From assembly GCA_030950365.1 (NCBI GenBank), contig JAUZRQ010000010.1:1-64000 (forward strand): a stretch of DNA of 64,000 bases. The letters are read 5' to 3'. The translations under genes were made by a program, and so were the position numbers. Positions 8,890-17,939 of this stretch are shown in pieces. Numbering within the stretch: the stretch's first letter is position 1; each line of letters starts with the position of its first letter. Below the pieces are notes generated by a model that was not told where the DNA came from, ran no database searches, and was given only the letters and a program-made list of their open reading frames with translations. This DNA is from Candidatus Zhuqueibacterota bacterium. GTDB taxonomy: Bacteria > Zhuqueibacterota > Zhuqueibacteria > Zhuqueibacterales > Geothermadaptataceae.

Positions 8890-9516
8890 ATGGCTTACGA
8901 GTATAAATTCAATCCGCGTCCCTATAGCGATGAAGAGGCCAAAGAGCTGCTCAAAAACATCATCAGCCCGGAGACCAGCGACTGGCATTACAATAAACAT
9001 CACAAAGGTTACGTGGTCGCTCTGAACAACATCGAAAAAGCGCTGGAAAACGCCGACCGCGCCGCGGCCAACGGCAATTACAGCGAAATCGGCGAGCTGA
9101 AGCGCCGTTACACCTGGAATCACTCCGGCGCGCTGCTGCACGATGTGTACTGGTATGTGATGGGCGGCGATGGCGATCCGTCCAAAGGGCCCGAGGTGGT
9201 GGCGGCCATCGAAAAAGAGTTTGGCTCGTTTGAAAAATGGAAAGAAGACTTCAAAGCGACGGCCTTTTCGGCCAAACTGAGCGGCTGGGGCCTGCTGGTA
9301 TGGGATCAGTTGTACAGCGGCCGGTTGCTGAACGTGCTTGTGGACGAGCATCAGTACGGCGCCATCTGGGGTGGCATCCCCCTCATCGCCTGCGATGTGT
9401 TTGAGCACGCGTATTACCACAAGGACGGTCCCGGCCGCGCCGCATACATTGATAATTTCCTCAACGGCCTGCACTGGGGCCGCATCAACGAGCGGTTTAA
9501 AAAATATGTGAAATAG
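8890..9516 (+). CDS. sodB: Superoxide dismutase, Fe/Mn family
   Basis: A 208-residue Fe/Mn superoxide dismutase that disproportionates superoxide to oxygen and hydrogen peroxide. The four metal ligands are visible: His33 (in DWHYNKHH), His78 (in TWNHSG), and Asp169 and His173 (in DVFEHAYY). It has no signal peptide, so it is cytoplasmic. The segment around His78 (WNHSGALLHDVYW) differs from the usual NHTFYW or NHSLFW, which makes the metal preference uncertain; the symbol is given for the family only. The ATG at 8890 follows CAGGAGG and is preferred over the in-frame start at 8875. An intrinsic terminator follows at 9548. Confidence 0.92.
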   Translation: MAYEYKFNPRPYSDEEAKELLKNIISPETSDWHYNKHHKGYVVALNNIEKALENADRAAANGNYSEIGELKRRYTWNHSGALLHDVYWYVMGGDGDPSKGPEVVAAIEKEFGSFEKWKEDFKATAFSAKLSGWGLLVWDQLYSGRLLNVLVDEHQYGAIWGGIPLIACDVFEHAYYHKDGPGRAAYIDNFLNGLHWGRINERFKKYVK

Positions 9517-9547
9517 ATCTAATCCATTTTCGCTCATTGAACTTCCA

Positions 9548-9582
9548 CTCTGGCAGGGTTCCATCCCCTGCCAGAGGTTTTT
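9548..9582 (+). terminator. Intrinsic terminator after superoxide dismutase
   Basis: CTCTGGCAGGG (9548-9558) and CCCTGCCAGAG (9566-9576) form a perfect 11-bp stem with a 7-base loop, followed by GTTTTTG. It also rules out a TTG start at 9581 for the next gene. Confidence 0.9.
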
Positions 9583-9661
9583 GTTCTTTCATGAGAGTTT
9601 AGCTCGAAATTTCATCAACGGCCTTTTTGCTTGCCGCAAGGGGCAAATCACGGATTCATAT

Positions 9662-12600
9662 ATGCGAAGACCACCGCCTTCGCTGCTCTTCCAGCGCGGC
9701 CGCTGGCTGCGCCATTTTTCTCTTTTGTTCTATATAATGGCTGCCGCGGTCTCTTCCGTTCATCCCCAGATTGTTCACAAGCCTGTGCGTCATTTTTCCA
9801 TCAATGACGGCCTGTCGCAAAACAACGTGACGGCCATTCTGCAGGACCACTCCGGCTTCCTGTGGATCGGCACCCTGGACGGTCTCAACCGCTACGACGG
9901 CTATGCTTTTCTTACCTTTCGCCACTTACCCGGCGACAGCAATTCCCTGTCCCTGAGCAGCCACACGATCTCCTCGCTTGCGGAAGACGCGCAGGGCCGG
10001 CTATGGATCGGCACGATGTCACACGGCCTCAACCAGATGGATTTGCTCACCGGCCGCATTCACGTCTATGTGCATTCTCCAGATGATCCGTTTTCCTTGC
10101 CGGACAATCGCATCCGGGCGCTGGTGGTGACACCGGACGGGCGACTCTGCATCGGGACGCGCCATCGGGGGCTGGTGGTGTTCGACCTGGAAAGCCGGCG
10201 CTTCACAACGATCAGGCTGCAAATCAGCGGGACGACCGAAGAGCCCCCGCTCCACATTCGTAGCCTGTTGTTCGACCGTCGAGGGAACCTCTGGATCGGT
10301 TCAGCATCCCGTGGACTCTTTGTGCTGCGGCTTCCCGCAAAGGGCGTTGCCCGGACGGAAATAGTCCCTGCCGTTCACATTGCGAAAAGGGCGCGGGGGG
10401 TGAGCCACAACCGGATCGAAGCCCTGTCCGAAGATGCGCAGGGCCGCATCTGGGCCGGCACGTATGGCGCCGGTATCGATATTTTCCAGATTGATTCCAT
10501 TGCGACGCCCCTATCCGCTCGACACATCACAAAGGTCGAGCATTTGGGGCACAAGCCTCCCATCCAGGGCACACTCGCCGATAACACCATCGAGGCCATT
10601 TATTGTGACCATGAAGGCAAAATGTGGATCGGCACTGCCCACGGGGGGCTGAGCTGTTATGATCCTGCAACGGGAAAAACGCTCACCTATCGCAATGAGG
10701 TCGATAACCCACAGAGCCTGAGTTTCAACAATATCGATGCCCTTTTTGAGGATGCATCACACAATCTGTGGGTGGGAACCTGGGGCGGTGGGCTAAACAA
10801 GATTGATCTGAAACCGATAAAGTTCCATACCACAAGGCATATCAGGAAGACCGACAACAGGCCGACGCATGACTACATCCGGGCGGTGGCAGAAGACCCT
10901 GCCGGGAATATTTGGCTGGGCAGCGCCGGCGGCAGTCTGGGCCGAATCCACGCACGAGAGGGGCGTATCGATCACTTTGCCCACAATGCTGTCGGCGCAG
11001 CTACCTTGCGCAAGGATGACGTGCGCAGCATCCTGTTTGACCGTGAGGGCAACCTGTGGGTCGGCACCTACGGCAGCGGCGTTGCCTTTCTTCCCGCCCG
11101 GGCGCTCGAGCGTGCCCAGCATGGCACGGCTGACTTGCGATTCCAACCGTTTGTGCACCAGCCCGGGGAGAAAAACCGTCTGAGCAACAATTTTATCTGG
11201 TGCCTGCAACAGGATCAGCGGGGGGATATTTGGATCGGCACCAGTGGCGGACTGAATATATTCAACACCGCCACACGCCAAATTCGCCATTTTCGCCACG
11301 ACCCTGACGATCCGGGTAGCCTCAGTAATGATATCGTGCGCACCATCTACCTGGACGCCACCGGCACGCTGTGGATCGGGACCTACCGCGGCTTGAACCG
11401 GTTCAACCGGGAAGAACAGCGCTTTATCCGCTATCTGCACGATCCGAATGCCCCCAACAGCCTGAGCCACAACAGCATCACCGCCATCGTCGCGGATTCG
11501 GCCGGAGTTTTATGGATTGGCACCATGGGCGGAGGGCTAAACCGCTTTGAGCCCCAAAAAGAACAATTTCGCCAGTACCATCTCGCCCACGGTCTGCCCA
11601 ACATGTTCGTGCACGCGCTGCTGTTCGATGAGCGGGGCCGCCTCTGGCTTAGCACCAACCGCGGGCTGTCCGTTTTTGACGATCGCCTGCCGGACGGCAA
11701 AAAATTTCGCAACTACACCGTGGATGACGGCTTGCAGAGCAATGAATTCAATGCAGGTGCTGCATTCAAGGGTCATGATGGCACCCTCTATTTCGGTGGC
11801 ATCCACGGCCTGAACTTTTTCCATCCGGAGCGGCTGCAGGACAATCCCTTCGAGCCACCGGTGGTACTTACCGATTTCAAGGTCTTCAACAAAAGCCGGC
11901 GCTTTGCGCTGGCACTGGCGGAACTCTCAGAGATCACCCTGTCCCACAGCGATGATTTTTTTGCTTTTGAATTTGCCGCGCTGGATTTCACCGTGCCGGC
12001 CAGGAACAGGTATGCCTACAAGTTGGAGGGGTTTGACAGCGACTGGATCGAAGCCGGGCATCGACGTTACGCGGGATACACCAACATCAATCCGGGAAGC
12101 TACACCTTCCGCGTGCGCGCCAGCAACAACGACGGCGTGTGGAACGAGGACGGCCTGGCCGTGAAAGTGGTCGTGATCCCCCCTTATTGGCAAAAGTGGT
12201 GGTTTCGGGTGCTGGTGCTGTTGGCCGGCGGCGGCCTGCTTTTTTTAATGGTGTTCTACCGTATGCGACGTTTGCAGTTGGAAAAAGAAGCACAGGAGGC
12301 GTTTTCGCGCAAACTGGTCACCACCCAGGAACAGGAACGCCGACGACTGGCGGGTGAGCTGCACGACGGCCTGGGACAGGAGCTCATCATCATCAATAAT
12401 CTGATCCAGCAGCGCATGCTGCAAAATCGAGAAACACCGGAGACCGTGCAGGCGTTGCAGAACCTGTCAAAAAAAGTCGTGGCCGCGATCAATGAGGTGC
12501 GGCAATTATCGTCCCGGCTGCATCCGCATTTGCTGGAGCGCCTGGGGCTGGTCAGGGCCATGGAAGCGATGGTCGATAAAATCGCCGGGGCCTCGCAAAT

Positions 12601-12958
12601 CGCGATCTCCCTGGATTTGCAGGCGCTGCCACCCCTTTCCCCGGAAATGGAACTCAACCTGTATCGAATTCTGCAGGAGATCCTCAATAACGCCATCAAG
12701 CATTCGCAGGCAACAGAAATGACCATCAGCATGAAAACGGTCGGCGACCGGCTCAGAATCGTTGCCCGCGATAACGGTCGGGGGGTTGCCCCGGACCGGC
12801 TGCAGCGAACGCAGGGACTGGGCCTTGCCGGTATCCGGCACCGAGTTAAAACTATGCACGGTGAGCTCCGCATTCAGTCGCAGCCTGGCGCCGGGACGCG
12901 CATCATCTTGAGTTTTCCGGTGCAAGGGGACATGCCCAGGCAAACCGGGGAGGGTTGA
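9662..12958 (+). CDS. Two-component propeller sensor histidine kinase (HisKA_3)
   Basis: A 1098-residue membrane-spanning sensor kinase. After an N-terminal hydrophobic segment it carries a long periplasmic region of 'regulator propeller' repeats (recurring LWIGT, LNRF and SLS-N-I motifs, about 14 copies forming two beta-propellers). This is followed by a Y_Y_Y Ig-like domain (YKLEGFDSDW...YTNINPG), one transmembrane helix (WWFRVLVLLAGGGLLFLMVF), a NarL-type dimerisation domain with the phospho-acceptor His901 (in AGELHDGLGQ), and an HATPase domain (NNAIKHS, DNGRG, GLGLAGI). In FCB bacteria such kinases usually sense polysaccharide-derived ligands; that is not proven here. The ATG at 9662 is preferred because an upstream TTG lies within the terminator. 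The partner response regulator follows at once. Confidence 0.93.
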   Translation: MRRPPPSLLFQRGRWLRHFSLLFYIMAAAVSSVHPQIVHKPVRHFSINDGLSQNNVTAILQDHSGFLWIGTLDGLNRYDGYAFLTFRHLPGDSNSLSLSSHTISSLAEDAQGRLWIGTMSHGLNQMDLLTGRIHVYVHSPDDPFSLPDNRIRALVVTPDGRLCIGTRHRGLVVFDLESRRFTTIRLQISGTTEEPPLHIRSLLFDRRGNLWIGSASRGLFVLRLPAKGVARTEIVPAVHIAKRARGVSHNRIEALSEDAQGRIWAGTYGAGIDIFQIDSIATPLSARHITKVEHLGHKPPIQGTLADNTIEAIYCDHEGKMWIGTAHGGLSCYDPATGKTLTYRNEVDNPQSLSFNNIDALFEDASHNLWVGTWGGGLNKIDLKPIKFHTTRHIRKTDNRPTHDYIRAVAEDPAGNIWLGSAGGSLGRIHAREGRIDHFAHNAVGAATLRKDDVRSILFDREGNLWVGTYGSGVAFLPARALERAQHGTADLRFQPFVHQPGEKNRLSNNFIWCLQQDQRGDIWIGTSGGLNIFNTATRQIRHFRHDPDDPGSLSNDIVRTIYLDATGTLWIGTYRGLNRFNREEQRFIRYLHDPNAPNSLSHNSITAIVADSAGVLWIGTMGGGLNRFEPQKEQFRQYHLAHGLPNMFVHALLFDERGRLWLSTNRGLSVFDDRLPDGKKFRNYTVDDGLQSNEFNAGAAFKGHDGTLYFGGIHGLNFFHPERLQDNPFEPPVVLTDFKVFNKSRRFALALAELSEITLSHSDDFFAFEFAALDFTVPARNRYAYKLEGFDSDWIEAGHRRYAGYTNINPGSYTFRVRASNNDGVWNEDGLAVKVVVIPPYWQKWWFRVLVLLAGGGLLFLMVFYRMRRLQLEKEAQEAFSRKLVTTQEQERRRLAGELHDGLGQELIIINNLIQQRMLQNRETPETVQALQNLSKKVVAAINEVRQLSSRLHPHLLERLGLVRAMEAMVDKIAGASQIAISLDLQALPPLSPEMELNLYRILQEILNNAIKHSQATEMTISMKTVGDRLRIVARDNGRGVAPDRLQRTQGLGLAGIRHRVKTMHGELRIQSQPGAGTRIILSFPVQGDMPRQTGEG

Positions 12959-12960
12959 AC

Positions 12961-13608
12961 ATGCATCGGGTTCTTATCGCCGATGATCACCCGCTCTTTC
13001 GCCGCGGGCTGGCGCAGATCATCGATACCCTATCCGGGTTCAAAGTCATTGCAGAAGCCGGCGACGGTCATGAGGCGCTGCAGCAGCTTCGCGAATGCAC
13101 GCCGCACATTGCGATACTCGACATCGCCATGCCCGGCAAGGATGGGCTCGAGGTCGCACGGACGTTGCAGGAACAAACTGATCCCAACATCAAAATTGTT
13201 TTCCTGACCATGTATCGGGAAGAGGCGTATCTGGACAGGGCCCTCGAGCTCGGAGCGGTGGGGTATCTGCTGAAAGAGAACGCCGTCAGCGAGGTCGTGC
13301 AATGCCTGCAGGCTGTGATCCGCGGGCACATATACATTAGCCCGAGCCTGTCCGGGTATCTGATACAGCGGAAACAAAGGCAGGAGCGCTTGCAGGAGAC
13401 CACGCCCGGCCTGAAACAGTTGACCCCCACCGAGCGCCAGATACTGCAATGCATCGCCCAGGGGCAAACCAGTCGCGAAATTGCCGCAGCTCTGCATGTC
13501 AGCATCCGTACCGTACAAAACCACCGCCACCATATCTGCCAGAAGCTCGACCTGCGCGGTTACAATAAACTGCTGGAATTTGCGCTGAACCATAAGTCGG
13601 AGCTATAG
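12961..13608 (+). CDS. NarL/FixJ-family response regulator
   Basis: A 215-residue response regulator: receiver domain about residues 1-120 with acidic residues Asp8-Asp9, phospho-acceptor Asp54 (AILDIAMPG) and the Lys of YLLKE, then a LuxR-type helix-turn-helix at about 145-210 (LTPTERQILQCIAQGQTSREIA). It should bind DNA when phosphorylated by the kinase encoded just upstream; the pairing of a HisKA_3 kinase with a NarL-type regulator is the normal arrangement. The ATG at 12961, two bases after the kinase stop, follows GGGGAGGG; an in-frame TTG six bases upstream is less likely. Target genes are unknown. Confidence 0.95.
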   Translation: MHRVLIADDHPLFRRGLAQIIDTLSGFKVIAEAGDGHEALQQLRECTPHIAILDIAMPGKDGLEVARTLQEQTDPNIKIVFLTMYREEAYLDRALELGAVGYLLKENAVSEVVQCLQAVIRGHIYISPSLSGYLIQRKQRQERLQETTPGLKQLTPTERQILQCIAQGQTSREIAAALHVSIRTVQNHRHHICQKLDLRGYNKLLEFALNHKSEL

Positions 13609-13750
13609 CTCCTTGATAAAGCGCCATTGATGCGATTGCGGCGCTGATCACAGTGGGTCTGCAGGCAGGAACAACCTTGTAGCAAGAAGCTGACCTCCGG
13701 TGACTGCTCTTCGATCGGGAGCACCTGGAATCGATGCCATGCTGTGTTGC

Positions 13751-14156
13751 TTATTCGGCTTTCGCCATTTTGATCGAATGTTTTCTGGCAAGCTTCTGCA
13801 GCTTCTGATCGACCGTTAGCAAAACACCATTTTCCCTACGAGCCAAAATCAAATAAAGCGCATCATAGACCGGATGTCGGGTCAAGCATGCAAAGGCAAA
13901 AGCTTCTTTAGTACAAACTCGAAGCTTCGATAAAGTGATCAACCAGGGCCATTGTGGGATATAGCAACTCTTCACAAACTGGCAACGGGAGGTTCTCGAA
14001 TCGATGGTATTTCCAAAAAGCATTGGTGACTTCGGAAACAAATAAGTCTGGCGCGAGCACCCAATCCGATTCTGCAAGGATATCCGCACAAAAGGCCGCC
14101 TCTTGCTCTTTAAACACCAGGGCGATCGCTGCCGAAGCGTCCAGAACACATGTCAT
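13751..14156 (-). pseudogene. VapC-like PIN-domain toxin, broken by a one-base frameshift
   Basis: The first frame (14156-13908) reads as a PIN-domain N-terminus: LDASAAIALVF with the first catalytic Asp, EVTNAFWK with the conserved Glu, then VDHFIEASSLY and a TAA stop. The remaining PIN sequence, HPVYDALYLILARRENG and LLTVDQKLQKLA with the further acidic residues, continues in the other frame to 13751. At the join the minus strand reads TAC TAA AGA AGC; removing one T gives TAC AAA GAA GCT (Y-K-E-A) and a continuous protein of about 134 residues. PIN toxins are RNases. Unless the extra base is a sequencing error or is bypassed by frameshifting, the toxin is inactive. It overlaps the antitoxin stop by ATGA. 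Confidence 0.8.
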
Positions 14157-14404
14157 CGATTTCTATCCTCCCGAATCACTCGTACCGGGTCGGTCAATTT
14201 GTAGGCTTCCAGGGCTTTGGCTTTTGTTTGCAGCAGATCGAGTATCTCCCGTCTCCTTTTTTTCGCATCGAGAGGCGCTTTCACTTCCCGCGCCAGAATG
14301 GCAATTGCCTGCTGTGCGATGGTTCTGCGCTCCCTCCTTGCCTGCTGCTTGAGCATTTGATAAATCGCCTCCGGCAAATCGCGAACCTGTAAAGATGGCA
14401 TCAT
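14153..14404 (-). CDS. VapB/FitA-like antitoxin (ribbon-helix-helix)
   Basis: An 83-residue antitoxin. MPSLQVRDLPEAIYQML and the following helix QARRERRTIAQQAIAIL match a ribbon-helix-helix DNA-binding N-terminus of the FitA/VapB type. The basic C-terminal half would wrap the PIN toxin. The start is ATG-ATG at 14404/14401 behind AAGGAGAAGG; a longer in-frame extension to 14482 lacks a ribosome site. The stop overlaps the toxin start by four bases, the classic antitoxin-first arrangement. It should neutralise the PIN RNase and autoregulate the operon. With the toxin frame broken, only the repressor part may survive. Confidence 0.82.
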   Translation of the reverse strand: MMPSLQVRDLPEAIYQMLKQQARRERRTIAQQAIAILAREVKAPLDAKKRRREILDLLQTKAKALEAYKLTDPVRVIREDRNR

Positions 14405-14805
14405 CCTTCTCCTTGGCGGGTCTTGTTTTTTTGGTGCATGCAGTTTGATGAAAAATATATTAAAATCGGAGATGGAAATCAAATACTTTGAACGACAAAC
14501 GGCTGCCCCTGGCTTTGTCAGTACCTTATGCCAGATTCCGCTATAAGATATCGGACACTTTAAAAGTGCCCATCACAGTCCACTGCCTGCCCCCCACAGT
14601 TTGAGTACTTCTACTCATACCAAAATGAGTACCTTCCTCCATTGTCATCTCGTTCTCGCATCCCTACCTTAACATAACATATTATCAAACCTGAATTTTT
14701 CACGCAACGGCGCCACGCCGCAACGAAAAACAGCAACCTGGATAAAAGATGAGACTCGAGATGAGTCTCATCTCGAGTCTCATCTTGCAAAACCCATTTG
14801 GAGAC
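14405..14805. other. Intergenic region with long palindrome
   Basis: This separates the divergent antitoxin and receiver genes. It includes the antitoxin ribosome site (near 14408-14417), an AT-rich stretch at 14430-14480 suitable for promoters, and the 41-base palindrome at 14746-14786. No gene is supported. Confidence 0.55.
14746..14786. repeat. 41-base perfect palindrome (GATGAGACTC family)
   Basis: The left arm AAGATGAGACTCGAGATGAG (14746-14765) is the exact reverse complement of 14767-14786, with a single T at the centre (14766). Each arm also contains two GATGAG-type subrepeats. It ends 19 bases before the receiver-domain start. A 27-base palindrome with the same words stands before the giant gene at 17940-17966. 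Confidence 0.85.
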
Positions 14806-15156
14806 ATGCTTGTGACCCTGCTCATTGTGGACGATAACGCCCGGTTGCGCCGGATGCTATATGACCTGCTGACAAAACAGTACGGCCCGACGTTGTCCAT
14901 TCTCGAATGCGGCACCGGTAGAGAAGCCGTCGCAATGGCCCGGGAACACCAAACCGATTGGATACTCATGGACATCAAGCTGCCGGATATCGATGGTTTC
15001 ACCGCTTCGCGGCGCATCCTGAAAGAAGCGCCCGGGCGCAAAATCATCATCGTCACCAGCTATGATGAGCCGGAGTATCGGGACGAAGCGCAGCGATTGG
15101 GAGCCGCAGGCTATGTTCTCAAAGATAACCTGTTTGCCCTTTTCGATATCCTTTAA
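14806..15156 (+). CDS. Stand-alone response-regulator receiver domain
   Basis: 116 residues forming only a receiver domain: Asp9-Asp10, phospho-acceptor Asp56 (WILMDIKLPD), Thr84-Ser85 and Lys106 (AAGYVLKD). The GAAGYVLK signature is typical of NarL-type receivers, but the protein stops where the linker to a helix-turn-helix would begin. It is therefore either a single-domain phosphate shuttle or a truncated regulator. ATG at 14806 is chosen because it gives a standard first strand; an in-frame ATG at 14749 lies inside the palindrome. It is 20 bases upstream of the S74 protein and likely co-transcribed with it. No kinase is adjacent. Confidence 0.82.
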   Translation: MLVTLLIVDDNARLRRMLYDLLTKQYGPTLSILECGTGREAVAMAREHQTDWILMDIKLPDIDGFTASRRILKEAPGRKIIIVTSYDEPEYRDEAQRLGAAGYVLKDNLFALFDIL

Positions 15157-15176
15157 TCTGCCAAGGAGAAAGAACC

Positions 15177-17351
15177 ATGAAAAAACTCGCCATCCTGTGC
15201 TATTTTATTTATGCTAGCGCCGCCTTTAGCCAGATTCCCCAAACCATCAGCTACCAGGGGCTTTTGACCGACCGGGACGGCAATCCTGTTGCTGACGGGA
15301 ACAGGCAGCTGACGTTTCGGCTGTATGCGGCGGCCACGGGCGGCACGGCGCTCTGGGAAGAGACGCAGCAGATCCCTGTTATTAACGGCATTTTCAACGC
15401 CATTCTGGGCAGCCTCAATCCATTGAACCTGCCGTTTGACCGGCCGTACTGGCTCGGGGTGCAAATCGAGGGTGGCGCCGAGCTCGAACCGAGAATTGCA
15501 TTGACCGCCTCGGCGTACAGTTTGACCGCGCGCGCCGTGGCGGACAGCGCGGTGACCGGTGAAAACATCGCCGGCGGCCAGGTGGTTCGCAGTCTCAACG
15601 GCCTCACAGATGAGGTGACGTTGGCTGCTGGCGAGAATATCAATCTGTCGGTGGACGGCCAGACCGTGACCCTTTCAGCAAGCGGTCAGGTAGCCGAGAG
15701 CCGCAACACGCTCGACGCCGCTGATGGCGACCCGGTGGATGCGGTGTTTGTGGATAACGACGGCAAGGTCGGCATAGGCACCACCACGCCGGCGCAGCAG
15801 CTTGACATCACAGGCAATCTTCAGCTCCCGGCCACCTCTGTCAGCGCAGGCGACACCATCGGCCTCATGATGGTGAACGGAAATCGGTTCATTCACAGTT
15901 TTGGTACGGATAACTTCTTTGCCGGCAGAAATGCCGGGAACCTGAGCATGACGGGAACTGGCAACACCGCCAATGGAGTTGAGGCGCTCAGACAAAACAC
16001 TATAGGAATTGGCAACACGGCCACCGGAGCTTTCGCGCTCCTCAACAACACGACTGGATCCGCCAACACGGCCACTGGAGCTTCCGCACTCGTCAACAAC
16101 ACGACAGGATTCTCTAACACCGCCACTGGAGCTTTCACGCTCGTCAACAACACGACAGGATTCTCCAACACCGCCAACGGAGACTCCGTGCTCTTCAACA
16201 ACTCGACCGGATTCTCCAACACCGCCACTGGAACTGGTGCGCTCTTCAACAACACTACCGGTGACGGTAACACCGCCAACGGATATCAGGCGCTTCGAGA
16301 CAACACCACAGGAAGTGGAAACGCCGCCACTGGAGATATCGCGCTGGTCAACAACACCAGCGGCAGCGAGAACACTGCCTTTGGAAAGGATGCACTGAGC
16401 ACCAACATCGCTGGAAATCGCAATACAGCCATCGGTTTCGGTGCCGATGTCAGCGCTGAGAATTTAACCAACGCCACCGCCATTGGCGCCAATGCCGTCG
16501 TGGATGCCAGCAATAAAATGCGACTGGGGGATGCGAATGTGACCCTGGTGGAGACCGCCGCAACGGTGTCCGCAGCGGCGTTTGTGGGAGACGGCTCGCA
16601 ATTGACCGGCCTGTCCGGTGCCAGCCCGTGGACGACCACGGGGAACGATATTTATTACAACGACGGCAAGGTCGGCATCGGCGAAACGACGCCGCTGGCT
16701 CCCCTGCATCTTCAGACCAGCGACCTGGGCGTTTCCGCCGACATGCTGGGAAGCAACACCGCCCTGCTGATCGAATCGAGTGATTCACAAATACGACTGG
16801 TCAGTGATGGTGCAGGAACCAGTGGCTCGGCCATCATTCTGGCCGAAGTCCGCGGCGGCGTGCAGGATGACCAGTGGAACATTCGGCGACGCACCGTCAG
16901 CAGCGGCTCCGACCTCGAGTTCATCCATACCAACGGTAACGTGATGGTGCTCGAGCCTGGCGGCAACGTCGGTATTGGCACGACCAGCCCGAAAGACAAA
17001 CTGCATGTAAACGGAAATGCACTCGCAATCGCCCATACCACCCCTAGCTCCCGCCGCTGGAAAACCAACATCGAGACCATCGAAAATCCACTGCACACCG
17101 TGCAGCAGTTGCGCGGCGTGACGTACGACTGGAAGGCGTCCGGCAAGCACGACATCGGCCTGATTGCCGAGGAAGTCGGCGCAGTCATCCCCGAGGTGGT
17201 GACCTACGAGGAGAACGGCATCGATGCCAAATCCGTGGATTATGCCCGGCTGGTGGTAGTGCTGATCGAAGCAGTGAAGGAATTATCCGCCAGAGTTGAA
17301 CAGCTCGAAAGAGAGAAGCACAAAAAATGGCCGCCGGGGGCCTCCCGATAA
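15177..17351 (+). CDS. Secreted repeat protein with C-terminal S74 endosialidase-chaperone domain
   Basis: A 724-residue surface or secreted protein. Residues 1-18 are a signal peptide. Residues 19-130 (QTISYQGLLTDRDGNPV...) are a conserved N-terminal module common in FCB tail-fibre-like proteins. Residues 263-415 contain nine 17-residue NTATG...L.NNTTG repeats. The C-terminus (from about 615) is an S74 intramolecular chaperone: Ser624-Ser625 and Lys629 in SSRRWKTNI fit the Ser-Lys self-cleavage dyad, followed by GLIAEEV and a coiled coil (VKELSARVEQLEREK). In phage tail spikes this domain trimerises the fibre and then cuts itself off. A trimeric fibre or adhesin is therefore likely; the target is unknown. 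The ATG has AAGGAG upstream. Confidence 0.87.
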   Translation: MKKLAILCYFIYASAAFSQIPQTISYQGLLTDRDGNPVADGNRQLTFRLYAAATGGTALWEETQQIPVINGIFNAILGSLNPLNLPFDRPYWLGVQIEGGAELEPRIALTASAYSLTARAVADSAVTGENIAGGQVVRSLNGLTDEVTLAAGENINLSVDGQTVTLSASGQVAESRNTLDAADGDPVDAVFVDNDGKVGIGTTTPAQQLDITGNLQLPATSVSAGDTIGLMMVNGNRFIHSFGTDNFFAGRNAGNLSMTGTGNTANGVEALRQNTIGIGNTATGAFALLNNTTGSANTATGASALVNNTTGFSNTATGAFTLVNNTTGFSNTANGDSVLFNNSTGFSNTATGTGALFNNTTGDGNTANGYQALRDNTTGSGNAATGDIALVNNTSGSENTAFGKDALSTNIAGNRNTAIGFGADVSAENLTNATAIGANAVVDASNKMRLGDANVTLVETAATVSAAAFVGDGSQLTGLSGASPWTTTGNDIYYNDGKVGIGETTPLAPLHLQTSDLGVSADMLGSNTALLIESSDSQIRLVSDGAGTSGSAIILAEVRGGVQDDQWNIRRRTVSSGSDLEFIHTNGNVMVLEPGGNVGIGTTSPKDKLHVNGNALAIAHTTPSSRRWKTNIETIENPLHTVQQLRGVTYDWKASGKHDIGLIAEEVGAVIPEVVTYEENGIDAKSVDYARLVVVLIEAVKELSARVEQLEREKHKKWPPGASR
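15963..16421 (+). repeat. Nine tandem 51-bp in-gene repeats
   Basis: Units of 51 bases encode 17-residue motifs such as NTATGASALVNNTTGFS. Neighbouring central units are nearly identical at DNA level (for example around 16069-16200), which suggests recent duplication or homogenisation. Copy number should vary between strains. Confidence 0.85.
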
Positions 17352-17391
17352 CGATGCATTAAAAACCACCAGAAATGATTAGGAAAAAATC

Positions 17392-17919
17392 ATGAAGCCG
17401 TTTCAATATTCCGTTACCTTGTTCGTGCTTGCCCTGTCCTCAAACAGTGTGTTGGGTCAGGATCAGATCACCAGCAGCATATTCGGCAACGGCGCGACCA
17501 GCACCTCGAATGCCAGTTTCAAAATCGTCGGCACCGTGGGCCAGCCGGCGATCGGCGTCACGCGCGGCAACGACAACATCAGCCAGGCCGGTTTCTGGTA
17601 TCGGGCGACCGATCTGCTCACCAGCATCCAGCCGGTAGAAACCGATCCGTTGCCGGTGGAATTTCGCCTGGAACAGAACTACCCGAATCCGTTCAACCCG
17701 TCCACCACCATTCAGCTTGCGGTGCCGAAGGCCTCGCATGTGACCATTACCATTTATGACATGGTGGGACGACACGTTGCCACGCTGGTTGACGAGGAAT
17801 ATCCGGCCGGTGTGTACAGGGTGGTGTTTGACGCCGGAGAATTGGCCAGCGGTTTGTACGTGTACCGGATTACCGCCGGCGGTTTTCAAGCCACCCGGAA
17901 AATGCTGTTGCTCCAGTAA
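17392..17919 (+). CDS. Small secreted protein with type IX secretion sorting domain
   Basis: 175 residues. A signal peptide (about 1-22, ending VLGQ) is followed by a short region ITSSIFGNGATSTSNASFKIVGTVGQPAIG, a motif often seen just after the signal in FCB secreted proteins. A C-terminal type IX sorting module fills residues 88-175 (FRLEQNYPNPFNPST, ITIYDMVGR, GVYRVVFDAGELASGLYVYRI, ending KMLLLQ). Such modules direct export across the outer membrane and are usually removed. The body between signal and sorting domain is very short, so this looks like a carrier or minimal surface protein. It starts 41 bases after the S74 gene and probably belongs to the same transcript. Confidence 0.87.
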   Translation: MKPFQYSVTLFVLALSSNSVLGQDQITSSIFGNGATSTSNASFKIVGTVGQPAIGVTRGNDNISQAGFWYRATDLLTSIQPVETDPLPVEFRLEQNYPNPFNPSTTIQLAVPKASHVTITIYDMVGRHVATLVDEEYPAGVYRVVFDAGELASGLYVYRITAGGFQATRKMLLLQ

Positions 17920-17939
17920 ATTTTCATAAGTTCAGAAGT

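Noticed and set aside
15963-16421. CRISPR-like array
   Set aside because: The regular 51-bp units are in frame within a gene and encode 17-residue protein repeats without variable spacers.
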